Of a DNA stretch of 64,000 nt, positions 33,060-45,660 are shown in pieces (position 1 is the first letter of the stretch; every line of letters starts with the position of its first letter). Under the pieces are notes generated by a model that worked only from the letters and a program-made list of their open reading frames with translations, did not search any database and was not told the origin of the DNA. The position numbers were made by a program, and so were the translations under genes. Source of the stretch: Phoenix dactylifera (Eukaryota; Streptophyta; Magnoliopsida; Arecales; Arecaceae); NCBI RefSeq assembly GCF_009389715.1, contig NC_052407.1, positions 3,351,154 through 3,415,153 of the forward strand, given 5' to 3'.

Positions 33060-33380
33060 AGGCATGCACGACATTGCTTGCCGGCATGTGCTATAGTGTT
33101 GGAGGGCAACTCGGCGACAGTTATCAGCTGGATCTACTAGAGTGTGGGTGGTGTGGGCGAGAGCCACCTGTTACTCAGGGACATTAGGGCTATGGTATGG
33201 GGGTTGGTCGTTCAGGTTAAACATGTGTATCGAGAGACCAACGAGGCAGCCGACTGGGTAGCCTTATATGTGGCTAACCATTCTGGTGAGACGCTATAGC
33301 TGGGAGCAAAGGACCTACCCAGAGTACTTCCGGCCCTGTTATCTTTTGACTTTTTTGGGTGTATTCGAACCCACCAAGGA
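33060..33380 (+). pseudogene. LINE RNase H fragment with 3' end
   Basis: The translation gives LEGNSATVISWIY, a stop, then SVGGVGESHLLLRDIRAMVW, VKHVYRETNEAADWVALYVA and, after another stop, LPRVLPALLSFDFFGC. This is the C-terminal half of the same RNase H domain seen at 2606-3070, followed by the element's 3' region. It is a separate truncated insertion of the same or a related LINE family. Confidence 0.8.
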
Positions 33381-33544
33381 TGATGCACCCGCTCCAGCAA
33401 AAAGAGGAAGATCTTTCCAACCACAATTAACTTCGATCTATAAACATGCATATAATGTGTTATATGTTTACTAAAACCAATAGACAAATTAGAAAAATTA
33501 TGAGATTTATAAGAAAATCAAAAAGTTGTGGAAGAATAAATTAA

Positions 33545-33953
33545 CTTATAGTTGCCCTCTAACCCAAAAATCTAGCATGTATAAGTATCTATGATCTTTT
33601 CGGCATACAACTGATATGAGATCAAAACACGCCAACATAGGCTTTTACGTATTTATTTGGTTTCAGTCCTAGCATCCCCATCGGACTAAGAGTCCAAACC
33701 CAATCAAATCTAACCATAAATATTATGATTGGCTCGTAGTCAGCCCCAAATGGATCCATATTATAGTATCTTCTAGTCTACATGGTACATAAACCAGGTC
33801 TATTCTAATACCATTTGCAATGATTCAAGACTTTAACCAAAAGAAAGCTAACTGGAAGATATTACTTAGATTCCTTGACTCCATATAAGTATTCAAGATC
33901 TCTTTAATATACAATTAATATAGCATCAAACACATGCCAGCATGGGCTTTCAC
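33545..33953 (-). mobile_element. Decayed TRIM related to the element at 6246-6688
   Basis: Shares in order with the 6246-6688 element the LTR words (AAGCTAACTGGAAGATATTA, TTCCTTGACTCCATATAAGT), the internal block (AAGAGTCCAAACCCAATCAAA, CTCGTAGTCAGCCCCAAATG) and a degenerate primer-site complement TCTAATACCATT at 33804-33815. Both LTR remnants (about 33545-33645 and 33816-33953) are heavily mutated, so this is an old copy. Confidence 0.65.
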
Positions 33954-36765
33954 AATTATGCGAGACATATAACCAAAAGAATCAAACCTATCATTAAGTA
34001 AACAAATATTGACCCTAGTATATCGCGTGCGATGCATGTGATAGAATCAATCATGATTGAGATCAATTGCATATGAATGGTGCCGTTACACCCCTCTACT
34101 TGGCATCCAGATATTCTCAGTCTGATTCTTGGATGAAGTGTTTTTAAAAATTTAGACCTAAATAATTATAATGCAATTGAATATCTCTTCTTTCTCTCAA
34201 AAAATATAAGGATCATGCCCTTGTCATGTACCTAGTGAATGTGGACTGTAGATAACGCAAGCAATACTTTGTTGATAGCCAAGTGAAGCGGGATACATGT
34301 GTAATAGTGCCTAAAAATAAAATAAAAAAATGATATTTTAAGAACCATATTTGGTAAAGCTGACTAGGACTAATTGAGAGGCATCTAAATAAAAATGACC
34401 TGCACTTGATCACTTTCTACACAAGATCATATGGGCGCGCAGAGGTTTTCTATTATCATCTTTGATTATTTTTGAACCCTTGATGGATTTCTTTTTCTCC
34501 AAAAGGTTGTGACATCATTTTGTCATAATTTACATGGTGCATTTTAGGAAAATCATTCACAAGCTTGGATTAATCTTGTCTCGGCCGGTACCCCAAATTG
34601 AACCTTCCACGACATCTTTTCTTTTGTTGAGTTCTTTGTTGTGCTGGTCTAATTTTACAAATTTTTTTTCTGTCTTAAAAATTTATCTAGAAAGGCCGAT
34701 TGGAGAAAAGGAAGATTTTTCTAACTCGCCCAACTCGGATATCTTAAAAAAATAGAAAAATAGAAAACAATTGCAAAAATAGGGCTTAAATCTCCATTTT
34801 TCCTTCGTTGATGCATATGGACTATATTGTAATGGTGAGGTTCGTCCTTGCACAATTTGGATCAATTCATCTTTCTAATTCTAATAAGATTCTCTTTTCT
34901 AAAATAGACATCATTAGTAGAAATATTTTAGAAAAAGTTGAAATTATTAAGGAGGTAGATCTCGATTTATCAACTCTGTGCACTGTCTTTCGCCTGATTC
35001 TTCTTGGATAAAGAGCTACGCCCTGTCAAAATCTTTATCGAAAAGAAAGTATTTCCGTTTCAAGCTCCAAATCTCAATCTCTAGGGGTGTCGCCCCCTAA
35101 ATGGCCTCCAGAAGTTTGGCTTGCAACTCAGCTTTTCGATGTGGCTGATCTCGTTTATGAATTCTGTCCAATCCTCCTTATAATAGTCAAGATGGTCCAT
35201 ATAGATTCTGAAATTTTTTTTAGGTCAGCCTCTTTATGCCTTGTCGAGATGGGGAGCCTGAGAGGGACATGTGGGAGCATGAATGGAGCCTGAAGAGGAC
35301 CCATCAATCAAAGAAACCCAAGCAGCGGAGATGAGGGGCACGCCAAGCTAAGGTTTTTGGGGCCTAACAATTTTTGCTCCCCAAAAGCAGCCCGGTTGAC
35401 GGAAATTATTCCACTCAAATAATGATGGGAATAACTACAAGTAGAATAGGCACATGGATGTATGCAGAGAACAGATCCACCATTCACTTATATGAATGGA
35501 ACCAGATCCACCATTCACTTTTATGAAGTCATCCTCAATTGAACTTTGAACAAAAAGGGGAAAAAAAAGGAGAGTGAACATTAGTCCTGAGATCATGCTT
35601 CTATTTACAAAAATCTGGGTGTGTATTCTCACTGAATAAAAAACCTAGATTCAAGTCTCAAACCATTTTAGATAATTGTATAGATAAAAGAAATAACATG
35701 ACATTAGCGCAAGGGAGAGTTCTATATCTAGAATCAATATAAAGTCTTTGTTAGTTGTACCAAATGATCTGAGATCAAATCTAGTCTTCATCGGATATGC
35801 CGGTTTAGAGATATTTAGGGAAGAGCTACTCCTCATTGTCGACGAATTGCCTGAGGCTCTTTTTATCTAAACAAATAGTTTGTACATGTTAAATTACAAG
35901 ATTTTTATTTTTATTCCTAATTATTTAGCTATCATAAAAGAAGCAAGTCTAAATATTGGATTGAGTCATCTAGGATGGCAATTTGTTCCCCTCCTCTCTG
36001 CTGGTACCTTTTCTCATCTTCAAAGTAAATTGATTCAAGGCTACAAACTGGTGAGATGAATATATTACTCTGTTGGATTTTAGGTTTAATTAAATCTGAC
36101 TCGGTCTGATTTGTTAAGTTGATGTTTGTACATGATCCATTTGAAAAGCCTTTCAGGGCATCTATTTCCTTACTGGATCAAGCGACTAGACTTGCAAACT
36201 GGTTGGGTCTAAAACGAATAGAACAATAGATGCCTAGCTCAATTTAATTTGATCTAACTCAACCCAAAAACACATAATTTTTTAATCTTTACGTTGCATA
36301 TCGATGACATTTAATTATAGATGAAAGGCTCAGTGAAGATTGAATTACACTACTACCAATATCATTTTTAGTTTTCTCACCATGCTCTTCATTTTTAATA
36401 TCAATTCTCTCCATACATAAAAAGGTTTTTTTTTTACATTTTCCCTTTTCTTGTTTTGATTTTGTATTGGATATCAACCAGATCTCTACGTAGATGCACT
36501 TGGGCCATGCTTGTGCCCAATAGATCTGCAATACTTTGTCGATTGGCAGGACTTGAATCCATTGACCAGGGGTTGGAATCCAATCTGTGACATGTTGGAT
36601 ATGGTTTGAAGCTGGCCGGTTTGCGTGTCCAGCTCCATTCAGTAAATAAGATACGGCCCTCACGCAACAATTGCACGGGTTCGTGGTATTCCGAAGCTAG
36701 TCGGATCGAGTACGTCGCTTCTATATGGTCGAACCAAATCTCAACAACGAGAGCGGAGTTCACCA
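33954..36765. other. Intergenic region, no gene supported
   Basis: Contains a 31-bp tandem duplication (CAGATCCACCATTCACTT core) at 35472-35530. Several short frames (e.g. 34808-35011, 35087-35293) lack recognisable motifs. The last 150 bases before 36766 should hold the promoter and leader of the CX9C gene. Confidence 0.5.
35472..35530 (+). repeat. 31-bp tandem duplication
   Basis: Unit CAGATCCACCATTCACTTAT plus ATGAATGGAAC at 35472-35502, repeated with small changes from 35503. Confidence 0.85.
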
Positions 36766-37047
36766 ATGGACGGAGGACGGCGAGAAGAAGCGGCGGCGTG
36801 CGAAGCGTTGCACCGCGCGCTGTGTGAGTGCCACCGGCGGATTCGCGACCCCTGGCAGCGGAAGGCGTCTTGCCGCCACCTCAACCGATCGCTGGCTGAG
36901 TGCATGGTCTCATCGTGCTGCCCGGAGGAGTCGGAGGCCGTGCGGACCCTCTGCTCCAGCGCTGGCACCACCCTCAAGCGGACGCAGTGCCAGCAAGCCA
37001 AGGTCTCCCTCTCCATCTGCCTCTCCTCCCATCAAGAACCATCATAA
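36766..37047 (+). CDS. Small multi-CX9C (CHCH-type) protein, probably mitochondrial
   Basis: A 93-aa intronless frame with a good start context (CACCAATGG). It carries regularly spaced cysteines: C12-X9-C22, C36-X9-C46, C52-X10-C63 and C75-X9-C85. Twin CX9C proteins fold as disulfide-locked helical hairpins, are usually imported into the mitochondrial intermembrane space by the Mia40 pathway, and often help cytochrome c oxidase assembly. There is no cleavable presequence, as is usual for Mia40 substrates. Two helical hairpins in a row are suggested, but the third pair has ten residues between the cysteines. GC content is far higher than its surroundings. I cannot assign it to a named family member. 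A possible 3' UTR donor (GTAAGT) lies at about 37108. Confidence 0.75.
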   Translation: MDGGRREEAAACEALHRALCECHRRIRDPWQRKASCRHLNRSLAECMVSSCCPEESEAVRTLCSSAGTTLKRTQCQQAKVSLSICLSSHQEPS

Positions 37048-38273
37048 CTAGTACCAATTGCAACCCTAATCATCCTCATACGCCGTCTGTTCCTTAATTT
37101 AATTTTGGTAAGTATTCTTTCCTAAAGTTCGGATTTTGGAGTGTTTTAATTTGATCAGATCTGTTGAAGTTTGTTCTTCGTCGATTTTAGTTCTGACCAT
37201 AGCTCAGTTTTTAATATTTCCTTTTCTTTTAGGTTGAAGGGTATAGATGTTCGTGAATTCGATGGTGCTGTTGGATTATTTTCTAATTGGATTTTATGCT
37301 TGATCTTTCTTTCCTTTAGCAAAGTTGTGGAGAATGTATTGTTGAGATTCATTACCAAGTCCTAATCCTGTTAGGATTCTAGTTGGTCATTAATTTTAAT
37401 GACTTTAGGATTCTATTCTTAGTTTTATTCTATTTAGTTATTCATTCTAGAATAGTTATCCTTATCCTTTAGTAGTTATAAGTCTTATTTTTAGTGGGTG
37501 TTGGTTTTTGAATTTGAGTAGGAATCAAACATCCCACCCATCGATACTCTCTCTATTTAAAGGGAAAAAGAGAGAGGGAAAGAGGGAGAGTTGTTCTTCG
37601 TCACTCTGCACAGCGTGCCATTCTATATGTATGGGGTTTTTGAATTATGTTCTTAATTACCAGAGTTTTAACTTAAGTAACATTTTTGGTCCCTTGTTGG
37701 CAGGAATTGTATCACTTGTTTCTCCACTTCTTGATGGTTAAATTTCTGATTTAGTTTATAGTTTGTGAAGACTACCTTTGAAATGCTTGGTGGCAATCAA
37801 AATCTGAGTCCTTATTTTGGGCTTAGTTAGAAAGTTGAACATTTATGCATTAACAGAATAACTAATTGCACTTATAAGGAGTATCTACCCTGTGGTGGCA
37901 TAGTAGTTCTCTGCATATCTTATTGCTTAAATTTTTGGTGACTGACATGAAAGATAGTTTTAGAAGTATTACTCTCACTGGAAAATGGGAAACAACTTTA
38001 ACCATTCATGAGAGGCAGGAAAATATAGAAGAAATCTTGCACACTGATTTGAACTCGATTTTCTTGGGATTTGTCATTCATTAAAAGTGGTCCTTGAACA
38101 TCTCTTGCAAGGTTCTATTCTTAAATCACATTGACTATGTTTTGAGCTTGGATTATTCAATTAAACATGTAATTTTTAGAAATGACATTTATTCTTACAC
38201 GTATCACATGCTAAATTATTCTTGGTTTTGGGAACTAAGCTTTCGAGAGTGCCATGAAATAAGCAAAAATTTT

Positions 38274-38370
38274 CCCACTTTTGGTTCTTTCATCTAGGCT
38301 TTCTTTGTGCCCATCAACATTCCCACCTTTTGGTTCTTTTATCTAGGCTTTCTTTGTGCCCATCAACATT
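38274..38370 (+). repeat. 48-bp tandem duplication
   Basis: A unit beginning CCCACTTTTGGTTCTTT and ending GCCCATCAACATT occupies 38274-38321 and repeats with two differences at 38322-38370. Confidence 0.9.
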
Positions 38371-41074
38371 CTTTTTCTCTGTTGCTTTTCTCAGCAGCGT
38401 GTGTATCATGTTAATTATCCCTGTTGATTCTATATTTGAATCCATTTGTGGTGTATAGTGTTAATAATACCAGTTGAGTTCTCTCCTGACACAGTAACTT
38501 TTGGTATTCAAGATGCCTGTTGGTGCATCCTTTGTTGCTTTGATATCAAACAAAATGGCATATGCTGCTTCAAACTTGACATAGTAAGATGCAGTCTCTG
38601 TAGCTTGGTTCTTTTGATTCTCCTTGTAGGAGATCTGGCCAAGGATGCTTCCTCAACTTGGTCATGTGGCATAGCTCGTTTTGTTTCTGTTGTGAATCCA
38701 GTAAGCGTTAGCTAGATGACCATTCTTCTCAAATCAAAATGAGCTGTAGCTTTTCCATGGTGACTATGATTTATAAGCATTCATTTAGAAAGCAATACAA
38801 AGTTAACATGTTTCTGCTCACAGGCATAAACATTTTCAATCGCACTTTGGTTTTCCAATCATATTCTGTTTTTCCCCTTTTTTGTTCAAAAGGTTTTACT
38901 GTATTCAGTTATGTGGACTGGGATCTACCTACATCTGAAGTCAGCAGCTTCATTGTTCATTGAAATTTGAACATAATGTTTATTTTTCCATACCTAAGAT
39001 AGGACTTTGAGTTTGCTAATTGTCAGTCCTGGATATATCTAAAGAGCTATAGCATGCTCAATAGAAGTGACTCTACTCCACTTATTTTTGAGAAGCAGGA
39101 TGCTACTTTGTCAATGATGTTGTTCAAATTCATGCAAGAATACATGTAATGTTCCAATAATTGAACAGACTATAACTATGTTCATCTTTACTGTTTCAGT
39201 GGGAGGTTTCTACGACTGGATCTTACCCTTTATAGAGTTTGAATACAAGAGAGAGAGAGAGAGTTTAGAAAATTTTTAGAATTCTAATCTATAAAGTGTT
39301 CTAGAATCTTAATCACTGAATTTAGGAAATCTTTAGAGTCCCAATCTAAGAAGTGAGAGTCCCAATTCAAATTGGTTAATATACTGTAACAAATATTTTG
39401 ATAAGAATACATATAATAAAGTATAATTTTTTCGAAAGTATCATGCGTATATGATTCTGTTCAAGTGCATAGCACATACTCCATGTTATTTGAATATAAT
39501 ATCAAAGGTCGATTCTTTATGCTGATGATATAGCACCAAGATATTCTATATATACACACATATGCATTAGGCCAGGTTGGGTTAAAAGATTCCTAGTTCA
39601 AGCCTGGCCCAATTTTAATCGAGCATGAGAAACTAGGCCACGTAGCTCGGCGGGTTGAAAACCTCAACCCAGGCTTGACAAGAATGTTGCCGGGCTGGGT
39701 TGGTTTTTTTAATGTCGATTGATCCCTTCCTTGACAGACTAAGTTTTTGGGTTCAAGTGGTTAGTTAACATGGCCAAGGGATTGATGTCTTCCATCAGTT
39801 AGCAAGGCAATTTAATAGGGTTTTTGCTCTATCTTATTAGAGTGTGTTATAAAGAATAAATGGTGTGCTGTATAGAAAAATCTGGTCATGCTGGACAATA
39901 AATTCCACAAACACACCAAGCTTGTTATTGGATTGACTACCTTACTTACTAAAGCTGATTAAAACCTTCTGCACCTCTGTGTTAATGTTTATCATTTCAT
40001 CCTCTTGTTAAACCTATACTGGAATATTTTTTTATGAGCATGGCGGATGCACCCCTGGTTGAACAGTTCTGGTATTTGGAAGCCATACTTAATGCATAAG
40101 CAGTGTTTGGTGATAATTAGGGACCACTTGGGTGTACTTCTACTGGCACATACTGATAGCTTTGGTGTTGATCAAGTTAAGAGAAGTCCCCAGTATGCAC
40201 CAGAAGGTGCCACACTTAAGGATAATCATATCTTTTGTTTTGCTTCTCCATGAGTCTATCCTAGTAGAATGAATTTTATTATAACTGCAACACAGGACAG
40301 GTCTAGAAATAGTTCTTTACTTTTCATCAGTTGATTTGATATTTTTAGGACTATCTTTTGGATGTCTTAGAGAGTATGATTGGTTGCTGAATTCTTGAGG
40401 ATGATCATATTTGCTATTTAGTGTCTGCTCTGGTCGTTCCCTCTTAACATTAATTTCAATTAATTAGAACATAAGATGGAGCTAGCAATAGTTCTTTCCT
40501 TTGTATTTTGAATTTTAGGGCTAATGCTTTGGAAATCCTACAAAGTCAGTTTGGTTGCTCAATGCCCAAGTTGAAAGTCCATAGATCTATATATCTTAAA
40601 GACAGATATTCATATTCTTTTGCCCCTTTTTTTATTTTCACGTAGTGATGAGCTCCACTCTATTACTATTGCAATTAAAAATTTAAAATTTCTCTATAAA
40701 TTTTGATAGATTGATTCATAACTGTATTAGAAAAAGATATTGATTAGAATGGCCACCATTGGCACTTAAAAGGGCCAATGTTTTTGTGATTTTGAACTTC
40801 AAATATTAAATAGAATTTCTTTTATTGATGGCTTCCATGCTGTTGTCTCCTTCCTCTTGATCATTGACTCAGTCAGAATTTCTATCCTCTCTTTACCCAT
40901 TGTCTTCGTGTTATGACCAGACTTCAAATTTATCTTCATGTACATCATAATTTAGACCTGTTTTGATTGAGTGACAAGTGTTCCAGTCAATCTGACACCA
41001 TGGAGGCTTATTTCAAAACTAATGAGATGAAACTGAAGGAACTAAGATGCTGAGATTGATTGCGTCGAGAAGAA

Positions 41075-41600
41075 GATGGCCAATGTCTTTTGAGGATCAT
41101 ATTGATGTTGGCAAAACCAAAAGGCAGCCACTGATTTAGTGGACGAAAGATCTGATGAAGCTGATGTAATGGATGAAGCATCCAAAAAGCAAGATTCAAT
41201 TGTTGAAGATCCTAGTAGTGAGATTCTTGAAGAGACACAAGTGAAAAACTGAGTTCAGAAGTCCTGTAAAAATGATGAGATTCAGGAATATCAGTTATTG
41301 TGAGGCTAGACTAATGGAGTCACAAGATTGGCTATCCTGATCTCTTGTTGGCAATAAAGTAATGCATTCTTATTCTGCATTCATCATCTTGATCATCAAA
41401 TGAAAACATCAGTGACAAAGAGCAAAGGACAAGATCTGATGGTTCATTTTGTGAGCGCTCTCCATGTTAATGTAGACCTTGGAGATCCAAAAATGGAGCG
41501 TAAAACTGTTATTCTTCAGTGTGTTCTCTTGAAGGGCTATGCCTAGTTGAAAAGAATTCTGATGTAACTAAAAAATGATATGAGGTTAAAAAGTGGTTCT
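41075..41600 (+). pseudogene. Degenerate acidic coding-like segment
   Basis: One frame reads AATDLVDERSDEADVMDEAS then KKQDSIVEDPSSEILEETQ before a stop at about 41250. Downstream, pieces such as SDKEQRTRSDGSFCERSP and CSLEGLCLVEKNSDVTKK occur between stops. The amino acid composition looks protein-like, but there is no intact frame and I do not recognise the family. It may be a decayed gene or a retrocopy fragment. Confidence 0.3.
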
Positions 41601-44487
41601 TTCTTTCTTATGAAATTATTTTTAGGGCTATATTTTAGAAAGTCTAATGCATCAAATGGCTGCTGAAAGTTAAATTTAAAAGCCGCAGCTATCTTCTTCC
41701 TTTTCCCTTCCTTCTAATAAAACATTTCTTCTTTCCTTCCATTATTAAAACATTTTTCTTAGATAACCTAAGTGTATCTTTATTTATAACAGTAAAATTC
41801 ATCAAATTGGTTGGCCATGTTCCTCTAAAATGCTGTCACTTCTTGTGATTCCGAACCATAAGTATTGAATTGAAGTTCTAATTTTCTTTCTAAAAATGGT
41901 GGATTAACATATTATCTTCTTTTACTTGCTTGTGGACTTGATCAAAGCCCCTGACCCCATTATGTTCCTTTTTTTCTTAATGTGTTCTAACATCAGATTA
42001 TATCTTTATTCAAATCTCTGTATGTCTTTTTTTTTTACATATAAAATCTTTTGATCTGTTTTACAATGAGATTGTTGAGTCCAGTATCACATTGCCATGT
42101 AATTTGCAAAATATAGTTGTCCACTATCATTGTAAAGCACATTAAATATCAAGAGTTTTAAATACTACCAAGGTTACCTGTGCAAGTTACGAAAACGGCT
42201 CCACCACAGATGATTCGACATGGAGGTTTTTTTTTTCTTTTTTCCTTTCTTGATTCTGAGAAAAGGTTTCTGTGCAGTTTCAAGTAAGGCCTGGGAGGAT
42301 AAATATGCCTGATGTATTGGTGGGATCATATCAGAAAATCCACTTGTTTTGGAACTCTGTCAGGATCAGTTTGCCTGGTGCCTGTTGTCCCAATTTTAAA
42401 ATGTCTGCATGACTTAGTATCATTCTACTTCTCGAGTATGTGGGGCAAACTACATGAATAACCTCTTTTGGCTATTATTCAATTAATATCTCCAGCCTGT
42501 AACTGCATTAATTGGTGAAATTTTTTCTTTAAAATTTCTTGCTCATCTAGTTGTGCTGATGTATCATGTTGGATATGGAATCCGCTTTGTGCTGTCTAGG
42601 CAGAGTGGATGCATAATAATACTCATTGTGTTTGGTCTTCATTTTTTGACCATAGGTCCCATGATTCCAGTACCTAGAGATTTTTGATGGTGAAAGGTTG
42701 TCTCAGGAGGCTTGCCTCTTGAGCTAGAGTCCTATGAAATAATTGATTTCCTGAACTTTCAAAGTAATCTTGTCAATAATGAGTCTTTTTTGGATAAAAT
42801 TTCCAGTGCTTTATATTATGTTATTTTGCTGCATCACAACTGCTATGTTTAAACCCATCATATTTTGCTGATTAGGAACCTTGTTTCTTCCTACAGGAAA
42901 TTCTGGTGACAGCACAAGCCCCGGTATAACTTAAACACAGTATAACTATCACTCCATTTGCTATTTTTGAAATATTCATGAAGCCAATGCTCCTATTTGT
43001 TTGCCATCCCATTTCTGAGACATCCATTCGATGAGGCTGGCAACGGGTTACTCTTATTGATCAAGAAAGTTGAGAGGACAAGACGAGCAATCTGAAACTA
43101 TGATACAACAGTTGAATCTGTTGTATAAAAATGTGAAACTTCACAGAAATCATTCTGTCCTGATGCCTGTATAAGTATAAATTACGCTTTCAGCTTCTGG
43201 TGAACCACCTGGGGATTAACTTTAGGCAGAGGAAATTCATGTCTCATGGAATCAGAAAACAACAATGTACATGAAATAATGACAATGGACTTTGTGTATT
43301 GGCAGGTACAGATTACCGATGTCCTCGATCAGTTTTTAAATCATGCTCGACTAATAAGTTATCCTACTAAATATTACAAAATTAAAGCACAGGTTGGTGC
43401 ACTAATCTCAGTAGTTCTGCTTCATAACAGAGATATTTGACTGCTCGTTCCTCTTCCCCATGCTATTTAGAAGAAAGCAAGCACGGGGATAGCGTTTGGG
43501 AGGCTTTTTCAGACCAATGCTTCATGCGCTGTCCCATCCATGCAGTTGGTGGGCTGAATCATTTCTTGCGATTGTTTTCTTCTTAGTTTCCCACGTCTTG
43601 TTCAGGCCTTTGCTGCACGACTGACTCTTCTCTGCTTTATCATTCTTTTTAGTGCTTTTACTTTAATAGGGCTCAGTCGCTATTTATACAGTTCCAGTAA
43701 TTTAAATTAATCTGAAATGTATGTGTATAACAGTTCCACTGGTGGTTACATGTCATGTTGATCAGTCTACAATCATAAAGTGTCATTCTTTTTGTTGTTG
43801 CTTCAATCTTGACAGAGTTCATACAGTTCACAAAAGATCGAGACACTAGAGACTTACAGTCTTCACTCTGCCTCATTGGATTTGTAAGGTCAGTTCTCAT
43901 CTAAACCAGATGCCTGCTTTCTTGATGTGTAATGATATAATATTGAGCTCAGCTTCTGGGTGAGTTTTTCATGAAACTAACCAGACGAATCAGCTTCTAC
44001 GGGCTTAACATGAGTAGAAAAATGGGCAGTAGTTAAATGCACATGATGGTCTTCTGTATCCCATTGCTAGATTAATGTACAAGATGAAGAGGCTTTATTC
44101 TTGCACATGGTATGTTGAGACCTTGCATCACTGCGCGATTTCATGAAAGTATTGATAACAATCGCCTTTCGAGTCAAACTTCTCCTGAAGTCATGGATCA
44201 CAAAAGAACATTGCAGGAAAAAGAGAATCTTAATGAAGAACGATCACATGCTGGGATTGCTGTGTCATTCACTCACTCTTACCTTTATTCTACCACCTCT
44301 CTGGCCCTTTGGAAACTAAGAAGAATTAAAAGACGTGTAAGGTCAGGTAGCCTTCCAGACGCAGACATGGCACTTTGGTTTTGGTACGCCAGTCTTGTGA
44401 TTCCAATCCTTCACTAGACTACCGCTACTTTAATGGTGGCACCACATCCACGGGCATGGTTCTTAGTTCCTCTAGATAAAGAAGCAC

Positions 44488-44495
44488 TATATAAA
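44488..44495 (+). promoter_or_regulatory. TATA box of the EXORDIUM-like gene
   Basis: TATATAAA, 163 bases upstream of the start codon, followed by a leader without a long competing frame. Position fits a plant core promoter. Confidence 0.6.
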
Positions 44496-44658
44496 AAGCT
44501 AGTGGGGCATGGTTATCATTTAATATTAGACAAAATAATTAGAGTTGTCATGATTTCAAAATAGAGCCAAAGTCTTGATACATAGCTCTAAAAGGACTCT
44601 TATATGCAAGAGAGATCGATTGCCATCTCCTTGAAGGGAGCAACAGCACAAAGAAAAG

Positions 44659-45660
44659 ATGAACAAGTTGTGCTGTCTCTTCCTCTCCTCACTGTCTTTC
44701 TTCTCCACCATGGTCTTCTCTTGGCAGCATCGGAAGCCCTACCAACCTGGCTACTTAGAAGGCCCCTCGCAGCTGGTGAACCTGGCGTACCACATGGGCC
44801 CCGTTCTCTCCACCCCCACCAACCTCTACACCATTTGGTATGGGCGCTGGAATCCAACACAAGAGGCCATCATCAAAGATTTCCTCCTCTCCCTCTCCTC
44901 CCCTTCTCCTTCGCCTTCCGTCAGCGACTGGTGGCGCACCGTCCGCCTCTACACCGACCAAACCGGATCCAACATAACCGGGACCTTCGTGCTTGCCGGG
45001 GAGCACCGCGACGCCGATTACTCGCATGGCACGACGCTCTCCCGGCTGGCTATCCAATCCGTCATCAAGTCTGCGGTCGCTGCATATCCTCAGCCATTGC
45101 CACTGGACGCCTACAATGGTCTGTACTTAGTGCTGACGTCGCCGGACGTTGAAGTGGAGGACTTTTGCAGGGAGGTGTGTGGCTTCCACTACTTCACCTT
45201 TCCGGCGATCGTCGGAGTGACTGTCCCGTATGCATGGGTTGGTCACAGTGGGTCGCAGTGCCCGGGAATGTGTGCATACCCTTTTGCATCGCCGGGTTAC
45301 CTCGGAGGAGCGGCGAGCAACGCCAGCGGTCGCAGCATGGAAGTGTTCGCAGCACCGAACGGCGACGTCGGGGCCGACGGCATGGTGAGTGTGATTGGGC
45401 ACGAGCTGGCGGAGATGTCAAGCAACCCGCTGATCAATGCATGGTTCGCCGGCGGCGATCCGACCGCCCCGACGGAGATCGCCGACCTGTGCATTGGAGT
45501 TTATGGGACAGGAGGGGGTGGGGGGTATGTGGGGAGTGTGTATAAGAGTTCAGAGGGGGAGGCCTACAATCTGAATGGTGTGAAGGGGAGGAGGTTTTTG
45601 GTGCAGTGGATTTGGAATCCCGTCAGGAATACTTGCTTTGGGCCTAATGCAGTCAATTGA
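44659..45660 (+). CDS. EXORDIUM-like (phosphate-induced protein 1 family) secreted protein
   Basis: An intronless frame of 333 aa, typical for this family. Residues 1-21 form a hydrophobic signal peptide ([17 protein letters not shown]). Hallmarks follow: [19 protein letters not shown], the DWWRTVRLY block, [29 protein letters not shown], the [18 protein letters not shown] block, and [12 protein letters not shown] with the Gly-rich [21 protein letters not shown] and EXL proteins are apoplastic, respond to brassinosteroid or carbon status, and promote cell expansion in Arabidopsis; their biochemical activity is unknown. The coding region is GC-rich relative to its flanks, as in many monocot intronless genes. 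HELAE recalls a metal-binding HExxH but lacks the second His. Confidence 0.95.
   Translation: MNKLCCLFLSSLSFFSTMVFSWQHRKPYQPGYLEGPSQLVNLAYHMGPVLSTPTNLYTIWYGRWNPTQEAIIKDFLLSLSSPSPSPSVSDWWRTVRLYTDQTGSNITGTFVLAGEHRDADYSHGTTLSRLAIQSVIKSAVAAYPQPLPLDAYNGLYLVLTSPDVEVEDFCREVCGFHYFTFPAIVGVTVPYAWVGHSGSQCPGMCAYPFASPGYLGGAASNASGRSMEVFAAPNGDVGADGMVSVIGHELAEMSSNPLINAWFAGGDPTAPTEIADLCIGVYGTGGGGGYVGSVYKSSEGEAYNLNGVKGRRFLVQWIWNPVRNTCFGPNAVN

Larger units (their letters stand above)
37048..44487. other. Long stretch without a convincing gene
   Basis: Mostly AT-rich non-coding sequence, perhaps including a spliced 3' UTR of the CX9C gene. It holds a tandem duplication (38274-38370), a short GA run near 39250, a GC-richer repeat-like patch (39570-39710) and a degenerate coding-like patch (41075-41600). 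Between 43800 and 44400 there are exon-like segments bounded by AG and GT, with frames such as SSYSSQKIETLETYSLHSA and SQTSPEVMDHKRTLQEKEN. None matches a family I recognise. Confidence 0.45.

Noticed and set aside
39540-39720. A hAT-type MITE similar to the two with TSDs
   Set aside because: It has GGGTTGG/CCCAACC-like words, but I could not find terminal inverted repeats or a target-site duplication.
44112-44417. 101-codon frame upstream of the EXORDIUM-like gene
   Set aside because: Exon-like in places but without recognisable homology or a partner exon; left as an uncertain remark only.
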